Below are positions 36,675 through 44,706 of a stretch of 64,000 bases of DNA, piece after piece. A program made the translations under genes and the position numbers. The DNA is from FEN-1139 sp964396375 (GTDB taxonomy: Bacteria > Myxococcota_A > Polyangia > Polyangiales > Polyangiaceae): assembly GCA_964396375.1 (NCBI GenBank), contig CAYNEY010000015.1, positions 44,985 to 108,984 of the forward strand, in the 5' to 3' direction. Each line of letters starts with the position of its first letter. Within the stretch, counting starts at the first letter, position 1. The notes below the pieces were generated by a model. The model made no database searches, was not told the origin of the DNA, and worked only from the letters and a program-made list of their open reading frames with translations.

Positions 36675-36944
36675 GCGGATTTAGCCGAGCTTTGTGCTGA
36701 CCGAGGAAGGGCAGCCCGGGCAGGGTTGCCGGAACGTCGAAGTAGCGTAGGGGGTGTGCGTCCACACCGCTGGTGCTGTGTGTCCATCGGCACAGTCACC
36801 CATTGGGTCGGCCGCGCAACCAGTCATGATGGTTGTGGGCGCCGATGCAAAGGTGCTTGCACCGGTGGGGGTGAGTGAGCTAAAAGCGTGCCCCCGTTCG
36901 AGACTCCTCGGCAAAGGCTTGCTGGGGGTCGCGGCCGAACCCGC

Positions 36945-37031
36945 GCGAAGATGGCGGAACTGGCAGACGCGCTAGATTCAGGTTCTAGTGGGGTTACTCC
37001 CGTGGAGGTTCAAGTCCTCTTCTTCGCACCA
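36945..37031 (+). tRNA. tRNA-Leu (anticodon CAG)
   Basis: The acceptor arms GCGAAGA (36945-36951) and TCTTCGC (37021-37027) pair fully, followed by A and the encoded CCA. The anticodon arm is CTAGA, loop TTCAGGT, TCTAG, giving anticodon CAG. A long variable arm (TGGGGTTACTCCCG) marks a class II tRNA, as expected for leucine. The T arm has GGTTCAAGTCC. A terminator follows 13 bases later. Confidence 0.96.
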
Positions 37032-37044
37032 GAGCACAAAGTGA

Positions 37045-37083
37045 GACAGGCCACCTCAAAGTAGCGTGGCCTGTCGGGTTTTG
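37045..37083 (+). terminator. Rho-independent terminator behind tRNA-Leu
   Basis: GACAGGCCAC and GTGGCCTGTC form a perfect 10-base-pair stem around an 11-base loop, followed by GGGTTTTG. It begins 13 bases after the tRNA CCA end. Confidence 0.9.
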
Positions 37084-37110
37084 TCCTGACGCGGCTCGAC
37101 GGCGCTCACA

Positions 37111-37164
37111 CCGGTCCCGCTCCCGGTCCCGGTCCCGCTCCCGCTCCCGCTCCCGGTCCCGCTG
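37111..37164. repeat. Hexanucleotide tandem repeat, nine units
   Basis: Nine units of CCGGTC or CCGCTC follow one another, the last one slightly changed. The repeat lies between the tRNA terminator and the 3' end of the zinc-ribbon gene and is not inside a supported gene. It is the only noncoding simple repeat noticed in the window. Confidence 0.85.
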
Positions 37165-37182
37165 CCCCGTAACCCTCTTCAT

Positions 37183-37431
37183 TCAGTCGAAGAGTTCGCT
37201 CAGCCAGGATTTGCGATGGCGGTGTTGACCACGGTGGCCCTGGCGATCGCTGTCGGGCTCGCTGTCGCGGTCGTGCTCAGGGCTTCTACCCTCACCGACC
37301 GAGCGCTCGATGATCTTGTCGAGTTCACCGCGGTCGAGCCAAACGCCGCGGCAGGTGGGACAGTAGTCGATCTCGACGCCCTTTCTCTCGGTCATCGTGA
37401 GTGGCACATTCTTGCAAGCTGGACACAACAT
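37183..37431 (-). CDS. Small zinc-ribbon protein (TFIIB-type zinc finger)
   Basis: An 82-residue protein from ATG 37431, preceded on its strand by GGGAG. Residues 1-40 are a zinc ribbon: MLCPACKNVPL and DYCPTCRGVWLDRGEL give two CxxC pairs, and the second is followed by the GVWLDRGEL end typical of the zf-TFIIB family. The tail is rich in Asp/Arg/His and ends KSWLSELFD. These small proteins are common, but their role is not established. The longer open frame to 37503 adds no conserved sequence. Confidence 0.82.
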   Translation of the reverse strand: MLCPACKNVPLTMTERKGVEIDYCPTCRGVWLDRGELDKIIERSVGEGRSPEHDRDSEPDSDRQGHRGQHRHRKSWLSELFD

Positions 37432-37503
37432 GGTGAAACTCCCTTCGCGAAGGATCCGGAGCGCATCGTTGCTCGAACCGTTGCGAAGAGCGTCTATTCC
37501 CAC

Positions 37504-38181
37504 TCACTCGTCGGTGTCGGAGGTGTGGGGAGCACAGGCTGAGGGTATAGGCTGTGGCAAAGGGCGTTCGGCCAGCCGCGCGGCGGCGCGCTGCAGGGCG
37601 GGAGGAGCGGGGGAGACGTAGCCGTTGTCAGGCACGTAGAGGCTCTGGTCCGGCGTGCGACACAGGCTGACCACCACCGGGTAGGGAGGCAGAAAGAGTT
37701 TCAGGTCGCGCTCTGCCATCACCGAGTACTCGAAGCTCGGTTCGGGCTCGCCACGCAGGGCACGCAGCAAGCGAGCCCGATAGATGTGATTCACATAGCC
37801 GAAGCCCGGGTGCGGATCCCGCACCGTTCCCGCGACGATGCGCACCAAGGCTGTGACATCGGTCGACCAGAAATTGTCGCGCAGCAGCTGCTCGGGAAAG
37901 GGTTGATCTTGGTCGTTGGCTTCGCGCTCCACCGACGTGTTGGCGAGCCAGACCTCCGACGGAGGCGACGAGGAAGATGGAGGAGCAGCTTCCTTGTGTG
38001 ACACTTGGGCGGTTTGGGGCGTTGCGGGGCCAGGAGCGGTTGCGCTCGGCGTGGCCACGATGCTCGACGATGCGGTGGCAGGGTGGAAGGCACCACCCAA
38101 GGGTGGATGCTGGGTCTGCGGCGGCTCTCTTGTGCATGCGCCGCCCACGATCAGGAGAAAAAGCCAGAGTTCTGCTCGCAC
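37504..38181 (-). CDS. Hypothetical lipoprotein
   Basis: A 225-residue exported protein from GTG 38181. The signal ends LLIVGGAC (Cys about 16), then a Pro/Ala/Ser linker runs to about residue 75. The folded part (about 90-200) has a region typical of netrin/TIMP-like folds in outline (VTALVRIVAGTVRD, YRARLLRALRGEPEP, YPVVVSLCRTPDQSLYVPDN), but that resemblance is weak. No family is assigned. Confidence 0.7.
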   Translation of the reverse strand: MRAELWLFLLIVGGACTREPPQTQHPPLGGAFHPATASSSIVATPSATAPGPATPQTAQVSHKEAAPPSSSSPPSEVWLANTSVEREANDQDQPFPEQLLRDNFWSTDVTALVRIVAGTVRDPHPGFGYVNHIYRARLLRALRGEPEPSFEYSVMAERDLKLFLPPYPVVVSLCRTPDQSLYVPDNGYVSPAPPALQRAAARLAERPLPQPIPSACAPHTSDTDE

Positions 38182-38295
38182 GGAGCGAGCCTAGCCTGGC
38201 TGGCGGTGCGCACCAACCGTGATTTCGCCGGGCGACTGCCCGCTCGGGGAAGGTCGAGGTTGAATGCGAGACGAGGCGGCTGCTACCCTCCGGCG

Positions 38296-39204
38296 GTGGG
38301 TACCAGTTCCGATAAGCTCCACGGTCTTCGCTCGCCGGTTTCCCTCGCCGCGATGCACGTGGATGTGATCACGCGCCTGGGGGTGCTCGGAGTGGCTACT
38401 CCCACCGGGTTCCCTAGCCTCGACACGGTGTTGCACGGGGGCCTGCGCACCGGCACGCTCCTTGGGATTGTCGGGGCGCCGGGCAGCGGCCGCACGTCCC
38501 TCGCGCTGCTCCTCGCTTACATGGCTGCGCGCGCCCACGCGGCGGTGCTGTTCGCCAGTGCGTTGCTCGACGAAACGGAGGTGATGGCTCGGCTGGCCGC
38601 GCGCGCGCTGTATCGCGAGTATCCTGAGACGCAGGTATCGTTCGGAGCCATCTGGTCTGGCGAAGCCTGGAAGGACGAGCGACTGCACGCGGCGGTCGGC
38701 ACCGCGGTCAACGCTGCGGTGCGCAAGGTCGGATCCAACCTGCATCTTTTACGCCTGCGCCCCCTCGAGACAACCTCTGAGATCGCCGCGGCGGCGGCGC
38801 ACCTCTGGGGCAGGCACGAACGGGTGGTGGTGGTGGTAGACGGACTCGAGTCGTTGCTCTCGAGCCAGGGGGGAGAGGCCGCCCGCCATGCAGCCGTGAA
38901 CGCCGAACTCGAGAGTCGGGTTTTGTCCGTTGCCTATGAACTCCGCCACTTGGCGGAGAGTGGTTGCGCGGTGGTGTGCACTGCGATGACGCGAAGTGAG
39001 GGCTCCTTGAGTGGCCCCTGTACGTTGGCTACGGAACTGCGAGAGCTGCCTCGCCCACGCCTAGAGCTCTCGGCGCGGCAACGGGCGTTGGGCGGGCGCG
39101 AGGTTTCGCTCCACGTCACCAAGAACCCAAAGGGGATCACGCGGTCGATCCCGCTGATCTTCGTCCCGGGTGCCTCGCTGTTCGAGGAGCCGAAGCTCGG
39201 CTGA
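38296..39204 (+). CDS. RecA/DnaB-like ATPase with an altered Walker A motif, first gene of the XPB-Bax1 operon
   Basis: A 302-residue single-domain P-loop protein from GTG 38296. A second possible start lies at the Met of AMHVDVITRL. TGFPSLDTVLHGGLRTGTLL followed by GIVGAPGSGRTSLAL is the layout of RecA/KaiC/DnaB-type ATPases, and the later LLDETEVMARLAARAL resembles DnaB. The Walker A reads GAPGSGRT, with Arg in place of the invariant Lys. A Walker B-like strand is present (ERVVVVVDGLESLL). The stop lies six bases before the XPB-type helicase start, so all three genes are probably one transcript. The role is unknown; loading or regulating the helicase is possible. Confidence 0.72.
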   Translation: MGTSSDKLHGLRSPVSLAAMHVDVITRLGVLGVATPTGFPSLDTVLHGGLRTGTLLGIVGAPGSGRTSLALLLAYMAARAHAAVLFASALLDETEVMARLAARALYREYPETQVSFGAIWSGEAWKDERLHAAVGTAVNAAVRKVGSNLHLLRLRPLETTSEIAAAAAHLWGRHERVVVVVDGLESLLSSQGGEAARHAAVNAELESRVLSVAYELRHLAESGCAVVCTAMTRSEGSLSGPCTLATELRELPRPRLELSARQRALGGREVSLHVTKNPKGITRSIPLIFVPGASLFEEPKLG

Positions 39205-39210
39205 GCAAAC

Positions 39211-40638
39211 ATGCCTCCTCGCTCTCGAACTGACGCGCCACCCACCACGCCCTCCAAGGAAGTGGTGGTGCGCTTCGAGCGCGGTACCCTGGTTGTCGAA
39301 GGGCTCGCCGAGGACTTCCGTCTCGAGTCGGCGGTCGAGCTGCGCTACGATCCGCGGAGCGCGTGTCATCGTACCTATGCCTTCGCGTACGCGCCGCTGA
39401 TGAGGGAGCTCGGTGAACTCGGGTTTTCCCTGGTCGATCGGGCCCGTGCCTACCAAAACCTCGAGTTTTCAGGGGAGAGGCTCCGTGCGCCGCGGGGATA
39501 CCAGAGCGAGGCTCTTACGGCGTGGCTGGCTCAAAAGGGGCGCGGTGTGGTGGTGCTGCCAACCGGTGCGGGTAAGACCCAAGTGGGGTTGATGGCGATC
39601 GCCAGCCGAGCGCGGAGCACCCTGGTGGTCGCGCCGACCCTCGAGCTCGTGCGACAGTGGTATGAGTTGTTGGTTGCGGCCTTCGGTCAGCCCGTGGGGG
39701 TGGTTGGCGGTGGACAATTCGATGTTCAACCGCTCACCGTCATCACTTACGACTCGGCCCACCTGCACCAGGAGAACCTCGGGGCGCGCTTTGGGCTCCT
39801 CATCTTCGACGAGGTCCACCACCTGCCTTCTCACAGCTATCGGTTGGCCGCTAGCTTGAGTCTAGCCCCCTACCGGCTTGGACTCACAGCCACCTTCGAG
39901 CGCGCCGATGCCTTGGAGGCCGAGCTCTCGAGCTTGGTCGGTCCAGTGGTGTATGAGCGCGACATCACCGAGCTCGAGGGGGAGTATTTGGCCGAATACG
40001 ACACCCAGCGGGTGGTGGTGGAACTCTCAGAGCGCGAACGGGCCGAGTACGACGAGGCGCGGGGCTTGTACCTCGGTTTCGTTCGTCGGCACCAGATCCG
40101 CATGGGGAGCCCGCGAGGCTGGAGTGAGTTCATCCGCCTCTCGGCTCGCTCGCGTGAAGGGCGCCTGGCGTTCGAGGCCTACCGGCGTCAGCGCACGCTG
40201 GCGGTGTGTGCGGAGGCAAAGCTGGTGGTGCTCGGGGAGCTTTTGTTCCGCCACCGGCGCGATCGTGCCATCATTTTCACCCTCGATAACGCTACTGCCT
40301 ACGAGATCTCCTCTCGTTTCCTGGTTCCCACCATCACCCATCAGACTCGGGTCCGGGAGCGCGCCGCCGTGCTCTCGGCCTTCGCGGACGGACGCTTGGG
40401 AGTGGTGGTGACATCCCGGGTTCTGAATGAGGGCGTGGATGTGCCCGAGGCCAACGTGGCCGTGGTGGTGAGCGGTACCGGTTCGGTGCGTGAGCATGTC
40501 CAACGCCTCGGACGGATCCTGCGCCCGAAGAACGGCAAGCGGGCCATTCTGTACGAGATCGTCGCCAAAGGCACGGGTGAGCAGTCGACCAGCGAGCGCC
40601 GTCGGGAGCACGTTGCCTATCGGAGTCGAGAATGCTGA
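39211..40638 (+). CDS. XPB-type superfamily 2 DNA helicase
   Basis: A 475-residue helicase related to eukaryotic and archaeal XPB, which opens DNA in excision repair. The N-terminal damage-recognition-like region (about 15-85) precedes Walker A PTGAGKTQ (117-124), DEVH (200-203), GLTATFERAD (224-233) and the C-terminal helicase motifs, ending in QRLGRILRPKNG. The RED motif of archaeal XPB aligns with RAD here (231-233). A basic stretch at about 290-320 could be the thumb region. It overlaps the Bax1-like gene by seven bases. Coupling of XPB with Bax1 is known from archaea and occurs in some bacteria. Confidence 0.9.
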   Translation: MPPRSRTDAPPTTPSKEVVVRFERGTLVVEGLAEDFRLESAVELRYDPRSACHRTYAFAYAPLMRELGELGFSLVDRARAYQNLEFSGERLRAPRGYQSEALTAWLAQKGRGVVVLPTGAGKTQVGLMAIASRARSTLVVAPTLELVRQWYELLVAAFGQPVGVVGGGQFDVQPLTVITYDSAHLHQENLGARFGLLIFDEVHHLPSHSYRLAASLSLAPYRLGLTATFERADALEAELSSLVGPVVYERDITELEGEYLAEYDTQRVVVELSERERAEYDEARGLYLGFVRRHQIRMGSPRGWSEFIRLSARSREGRLAFEAYRRQRTLAVCAEAKLVVLGELLFRHRRDRAIIFTLDNATAYEISSRFLVPTITHQTRVRERAAVLSAFADGRLGVVVTSRVLNEGVDVPEANVAVVVSGTGSVREHVQRLGRILRPKNGKRAILYEIVAKGTGEQSTSERRREHVAYRSREC

Positions 40639-41879
40639 CGCCCGAGTTGGTGCTGTTGACGCGGCGTGGCAAGGAGCTGTCGCTTCCGGCGCTCAATCCA
40701 CGCGCTCGCGAGACGCTGGAGGAATTGGCGAGTGAACTGCTCTCGAGTGCGGAGCTGTTGCTCGGACACCCGCGTGCCGAGTGGGACGCTCAGGTGGACG
40801 AGCTTGGCTCGACCGCCCGGGACAAGAAGCTGCTGCGAGGATTGCTCCGCCTGCTCGAGCAAGGCTCCGAGTTCGATCGAACCGACGGCTCTGATGCGGA
40901 GAAGATCCGTGAGCTGGTGTACAAGAAATCGGCCCTCTTGTGGCGCGGCTTGGCCGACCAGGAGTCCTTCGATCGCGGGCGGGTTCTCCGCGAGGCAGGA
41001 CAAGAGCTTGGGCTCGACGAGGCAACCGTCGAGCATCGACTGTCGGCGGATCTGCCCCAGGCAGAGCGGCTCCGTGCTCTCCCGAAGTGGTCTGCCGCGG
41101 AGCTGGTAGAGCGGTACGACCAGGCTCGGGTGCAGGCTGTCCTTCTGCGTGCCGTCCGGGTAACCGTCACCTTTCGGATGAACTCCCCGGAGCTGCTGCG
41201 CGAGCTGTTTCGTGCGCTGAAATTCCGGCGTCTGCTCTTCGAGTGCGACAAGCTCGAAGACGCGCGCCTACGCCTCACCTTGGATGGCCCGCTCAACCTC
41301 TTCGAGGCGCGGCCGAAATATGGGCTTGAGCTCGCGCTGCTTTGGCCGACGTTGGAGGCATTGGGCCCGCTCGAGCTCGAGGCCGAGGTGGCCTGGGGAA
41401 AGACCCGCACCACGGCGAGTTTCCGCTATCAGTCGCGGGGCAAGGCGGGGGTCATCGAGTCCGCGTCCAGCGCGGTGAGGGACGAGGTCGAGGAGCTGCG
41501 ACAGGGTTTGGAAGGCACGGCTGAGGGGTGGACAGTGCGACCCGGGGAGACTCTGCTTGCTCTCCCCGGTGTAGGACTCTGCGTTCCGGATCTCACGTTC
41601 ACCGATCCGAAGGGACGTCGAGCGCACCTCGAGCTTCTGGGCTTTTGGAGCCGCGAGAGCGTGTGGAAGCGCGTCGACCTTGCCTCCCGTGGTCTCCCTG
41701 AGCCGGTGTTGTTTGCTTGCGCGAGTCGCCTGCGGGTGAGTGAAGAGGTGCTGCTCGATGCCTCGAGCGCTGCGCTCTACGTGTTCCGCGGAAAACCAAG
41801 TCCTCGCACCGTACTCGAGCGGATCCTGCAGCTGCTGGACAAGACCCAGAAGACGGCTCCCCGGCCTGGCAAGGGTTGA
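40632..41879 (+). CDS. DUF790 protein, Bax1-like nuclease partner of XPB
   Basis: A 415-residue DUF790 protein. The archaeal member Bax1 binds XPB and cuts DNA near bubbles. The N-terminal two thirds are helical. The C-terminal part has the restriction-nuclease core: VPDLTF (Asp320), HLELLGFW (Glu334) and VWKRVDL (Lys346), so the catalytic set appears complete. The start overlaps the helicase stop region by seven bases, as expected of a stoichiometric partner. Whether this pair does excision repair in myxobacteria is not known. Confidence 0.88.
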   Translation: MLTPELVLLTRRGKELSLPALNPRARETLEELASELLSSAELLLGHPRAEWDAQVDELGSTARDKKLLRGLLRLLEQGSEFDRTDGSDAEKIRELVYKKSALLWRGLADQESFDRGRVLREAGQELGLDEATVEHRLSADLPQAERLRALPKWSAAELVERYDQARVQAVLLRAVRVTVTFRMNSPELLRELFRALKFRRLLFECDKLEDARLRLTLDGPLNLFEARPKYGLELALLWPTLEALGPLELEAEVAWGKTRTTASFRYQSRGKAGVIESASSAVRDEVEELRQGLEGTAEGWTVRPGETLLALPGVGLCVPDLTFTDPKGRRAHLELLGFWSRESVWKRVDLASRGLPEPVLFACASRLRVSEEVLLDASSAALYVFRGKPSPRTVLERILQLLDKTQKTAPRPGKG

Positions 41880-41956
41880 CGGAATGCGCTGTTCCGAGGT
41901 GGGCTTCGCGTGCTAGGAAACGGCCAGGTTCGCCTTGGTCTCAGCGTTGTGCTCGC

Positions 41957-42874
41957 ATGCTCACGACCTTCTGGATCCAACAAAATCGGCTGGTCGACTC
42001 CGGTGAGGGGCCGCCCCAGGTTCTGGTCTACGTCGATCCGGACGAGGTCGAGCGCCGGTATTTGGTAGATGAATGCGGTCTCGACGAGCACACCTTGTCC
42101 TCTGCTCTCGATCCCGACGAGCTGGCTCGTCTCGAGTTTGAGCCGGAACACATCGCGCTGATCTACAAGCGCCCTTCTAGCTATCAGGAGGGGGGGCGGT
42201 TCATGTTCCGGGTGGCCTCGACCGGCCTCTTCGTGTTCAAAAATCGCTTGATCATCGTCCAGGCCAAGGAGCAGCCCGCCTTCGACGGGAAGCTCTTCAC
42301 TCGGGTCAACTCCCCCCAAGCGCTGGTCTTGCGTCTGATCTCGCGGGCGGTGGCTCACTACCTCGAGCATTTGAAGGTGATCAACGCCGCGGTAGACGAG
42401 CTCGAGGACAAGATCAATCTCTCGCTCGAGAATCGTTATCTCATTTACATGTTCGTGCTGCAAAAGAGCCTAGTTTACTATCTGAGCTCGATCAGCTCAA
42501 ATGGTGGGCTGATCGAACGGCTGCGCAACAATGCGCAAAAGCTGGAGCTTGGGCCCGAGGGTCAGGAGTGGCTGGATGACCTCGGAATCGAGAACACCCA
42601 GTGCTACAAGCAAGCCGAGATTTACTCGAGTATTCTGGCAGGCCTGATGGATGCGCGGGCGTCGGTGGTGAGCAACAACCTGAACGTTCTCATGAAGACG
42701 CTCAACATGGTCACCATCACCATCATGGTCCCGACCTTTGTGGTGAGCGCGTTCAGCATGAACGTCCACATCCCGCTCGCGGATCGAAGCTGGGCCTTCT
42801 GGTTCGTGCTGGTGCTGGCTGGATTCTCCTCCCTTGCTTGGCTAGTGATTTGGAAGCGTTGGCGTTGGTTGTGA
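41957..42874 (+). CDS. CorA-like divalent cation transporter with SMN in place of GMN
   Basis: A 305-residue protein from ATG 41957. The long cytoplasmic part (1-250) ends in the stalk helix, and two membrane helices follow (about 253-268 and 280-297). CorA channels carry a Tyr-Gly-Met-Asn signature at the end of TM1 that forms the selectivity site. Here that place reads FSMN (266-269), so Gly is Ser and Tyr is Phe. The rest of the fold is typical, including the basic C-terminus. It may move Mg2+ or a different ion. It follows the Bax1-like gene without overlap. Confidence 0.82.
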   Translation: MLTTFWIQQNRLVDSGEGPPQVLVYVDPDEVERRYLVDECGLDEHTLSSALDPDELARLEFEPEHIALIYKRPSSYQEGGRFMFRVASTGLFVFKNRLIIVQAKEQPAFDGKLFTRVNSPQALVLRLISRAVAHYLEHLKVINAAVDELEDKINLSLENRYLIYMFVLQKSLVYYLSSISSNGGLIERLRNNAQKLELGPEGQEWLDDLGIENTQCYKQAEIYSSILAGLMDARASVVSNNLNVLMKTLNMVTITIMVPTFVVSAFSMNVHIPLADRSWAFWFVLVLAGFSSLAWLVIWKRWRWL

Positions 42875-42954
42875 CCATGAGGTCTTGGGCAAGGCCCGTG
42901 AGCCTGATCGAAAGCGCGTGCCTCGGCGTCACGTTCTGCTAAAAGCCCGCCGCC

Positions 42955-44622
42955 GTGGCTCAGATTTTCGTTGACGACGTAACCAAGATTTACGGACAAA
43001 AGCGCCTCTTCGTCGAGGTGACGGTGGGGTTCAGCTCCCAGAAACGCTACGGCATCACTGGGCCGAACGGTGCTGGTAAGTCGACCTTCCTCAAGATCCT
43101 CTCGGGTGAACTCGAGCCGGACACCGGTCGGGTACAGCGACCGAAACGCACTTCGGTGCTCTCACAGGATCACTTTCGCTTCGAGTCTTGGCGGGTGCTC
43201 GACGTGGTGATCATGGGCAACCGCGCGCTTTGGAGCGCGCTCGAGGAGAAGGAACAGCTGGTCGGTAAGGCTGAACTCACCGATGAGGAGGGCGCGCGGC
43301 TCGGCGAGCTCGAGTGCACGATCGCCGAGGAAAACGGGTACACCGCCGAGGCCGACGCTGGTGAGCTGCTCTCGGGCCTGGGGATTCCGGAGTCCGATCA
43401 CGACAAGTGCATGAGCGAGATCCCAGGTGGCAGGAAGCTGCGGGTGCTCTTGGCGCAGGCGTTGTTCGGCAATCCGGATGCGCTCTTGCTCGATGAGCCC
43501 ACCAACAATCTGGATATCGACAGCATCCGCTGGCTGGAGCGCTTCTTGGTGCGGTACCGGGGGATTCTGGTCACTGTCTCCCACGATCGACGGTTTCTGA
43601 ACGAGATCTGCACGCACATCGCGGATATCGACTACGAGACCATCATCACCTACACCGGTGGTTACGACGACATGGTGCGGACCAAGGGGCAGGTTCGCAG
43701 CAAGATCGAGCAAGAGAACGCGGAGCGCCAGAAGAAGATCGAGCAGCTTCGAGACTTCGTGGCGCGCTTTGGCGCGGGTACCCGTGCCACCCAGGTGCAA
43801 AGCCGGAAGAAGCAGATCGATCGGCTTACCCTGAATGATCTCAAGCGCTCCAATATCGAGCGTCCGTTCATCCAGTTTCAGGTGAAGAAGCCCTCCGCCA
43901 AGCAGACGCTATCCATCGACGGCTTGTGCAAGAGCTGGCCGGAGGTCACGGTCTGCGAGCGTTTCCGCGCCACCATCACCAAGGGTGAGAAGGTAGCGAT
44001 CATTGGGCGGAGTGGGGTGGGGAAGACCACTCTGTGTCGCATGTTGATGGGGGAGCTGGCCCCTGATTCAGGCAGCATCGAGTGGGGCACGCAGGTCAGC
44101 CTTGGCTACCTCGCCCAGGATCACCGTGGCGATATCCGCAATGGGTGTACGGTCAGTGAATGGCTGCACTCCTTCGATACCATGGCGGAGCTGGAGCAGG
44201 TGCGTGGGTTACTCGGGCGCATGCTTTTCAAGGGTGATGAAGGGCAGAAGCTGACCGATGCGCTGTCGGGCGGAGAGGCAGTTCGGCTGATTTTCTCCAA
44301 GTTGATGCTGACTCGGGACAACGTTCTGATCCTCGATGAGCCCACCAACCACCTCGATCTCGAGTCGATCGTCGCGCTCGGGGACGCGCTCGCGAAGTTC
44401 GAAGGGACCGCCTTCGTGGTGACCCACGATCGAGACTTGGTAGCCAGCTTCGCAACCCGGATCTTCGCCTTCGAGCCCGATGGTCTGGTCGATTGGCAGG
44501 GGAGCTACGACGACTATGTGGAGCGCTCGGGTGGGGACCAGACCGAGAGCATCGCGGCTCCGCCGTCTTCGGCGAAGGGTCGGTCTCGGAGTGTGCCGCC
44601 GCTCGGTCTTTCGGTGGACTAG
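42955..44622 (+). CDS. ABC-F family ATPase, YbiT-like
   Basis: A 555-residue soluble protein with two ABC domains and no membrane span, of the class that acts on ribosomes. Domain 1 has GPNGAGKST (36-44) and LLLDEPTNNLDIDSIRWLE. Its signature region is PGGRKLRVLLAQALF, without the usual LSGGE, which is a YbiT feature. The linker is basic and helical. Domain 2 has GRSGVGKTT, the signature LSGGEAVRL and LILDEPTNHLDLESI. GTG 42955 is the start. The tail after about 525 is Ser-rich. Confidence 0.9.
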   Translation: MAQIFVDDVTKIYGQKRLFVEVTVGFSSQKRYGITGPNGAGKSTFLKILSGELEPDTGRVQRPKRTSVLSQDHFRFESWRVLDVVIMGNRALWSALEEKEQLVGKAELTDEEGARLGELECTIAEENGYTAEADAGELLSGLGIPESDHDKCMSEIPGGRKLRVLLAQALFGNPDALLLDEPTNNLDIDSIRWLERFLVRYRGILVTVSHDRRFLNEICTHIADIDYETIITYTGGYDDMVRTKGQVRSKIEQENAERQKKIEQLRDFVARFGAGTRATQVQSRKKQIDRLTLNDLKRSNIERPFIQFQVKKPSAKQTLSIDGLCKSWPEVTVCERFRATITKGEKVAIIGRSGVGKTTLCRMLMGELAPDSGSIEWGTQVSLGYLAQDHRGDIRNGCTVSEWLHSFDTMAELEQVRGLLGRMLFKGDEGQKLTDALSGGEAVRLIFSKLMLTRDNVLILDEPTNHLDLESIVALGDALAKFEGTAFVVTHDRDLVASFATRIFAFEPDGLVDWQGSYDDYVERSGGDQTESIAAPPSSAKGRSRSVPPLGLSVD

Positions 44623-44706
44623 CCACCTGGGCGAGGGTTGGCGCCCCGGGACCTGGTCCAAGCGTTGGCTATCCGCTGCCCGACCAGTCTGCTAGGCTGC
44701 GCTGTC

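Noticed and set aside
36681..36914. A 77-residue minus-strand frame in the gap before tRNA-Leu
   Set aside because: Its codon use does not match the strong third-position GC bias of nearby genes, and it has no domain or ribosome site.
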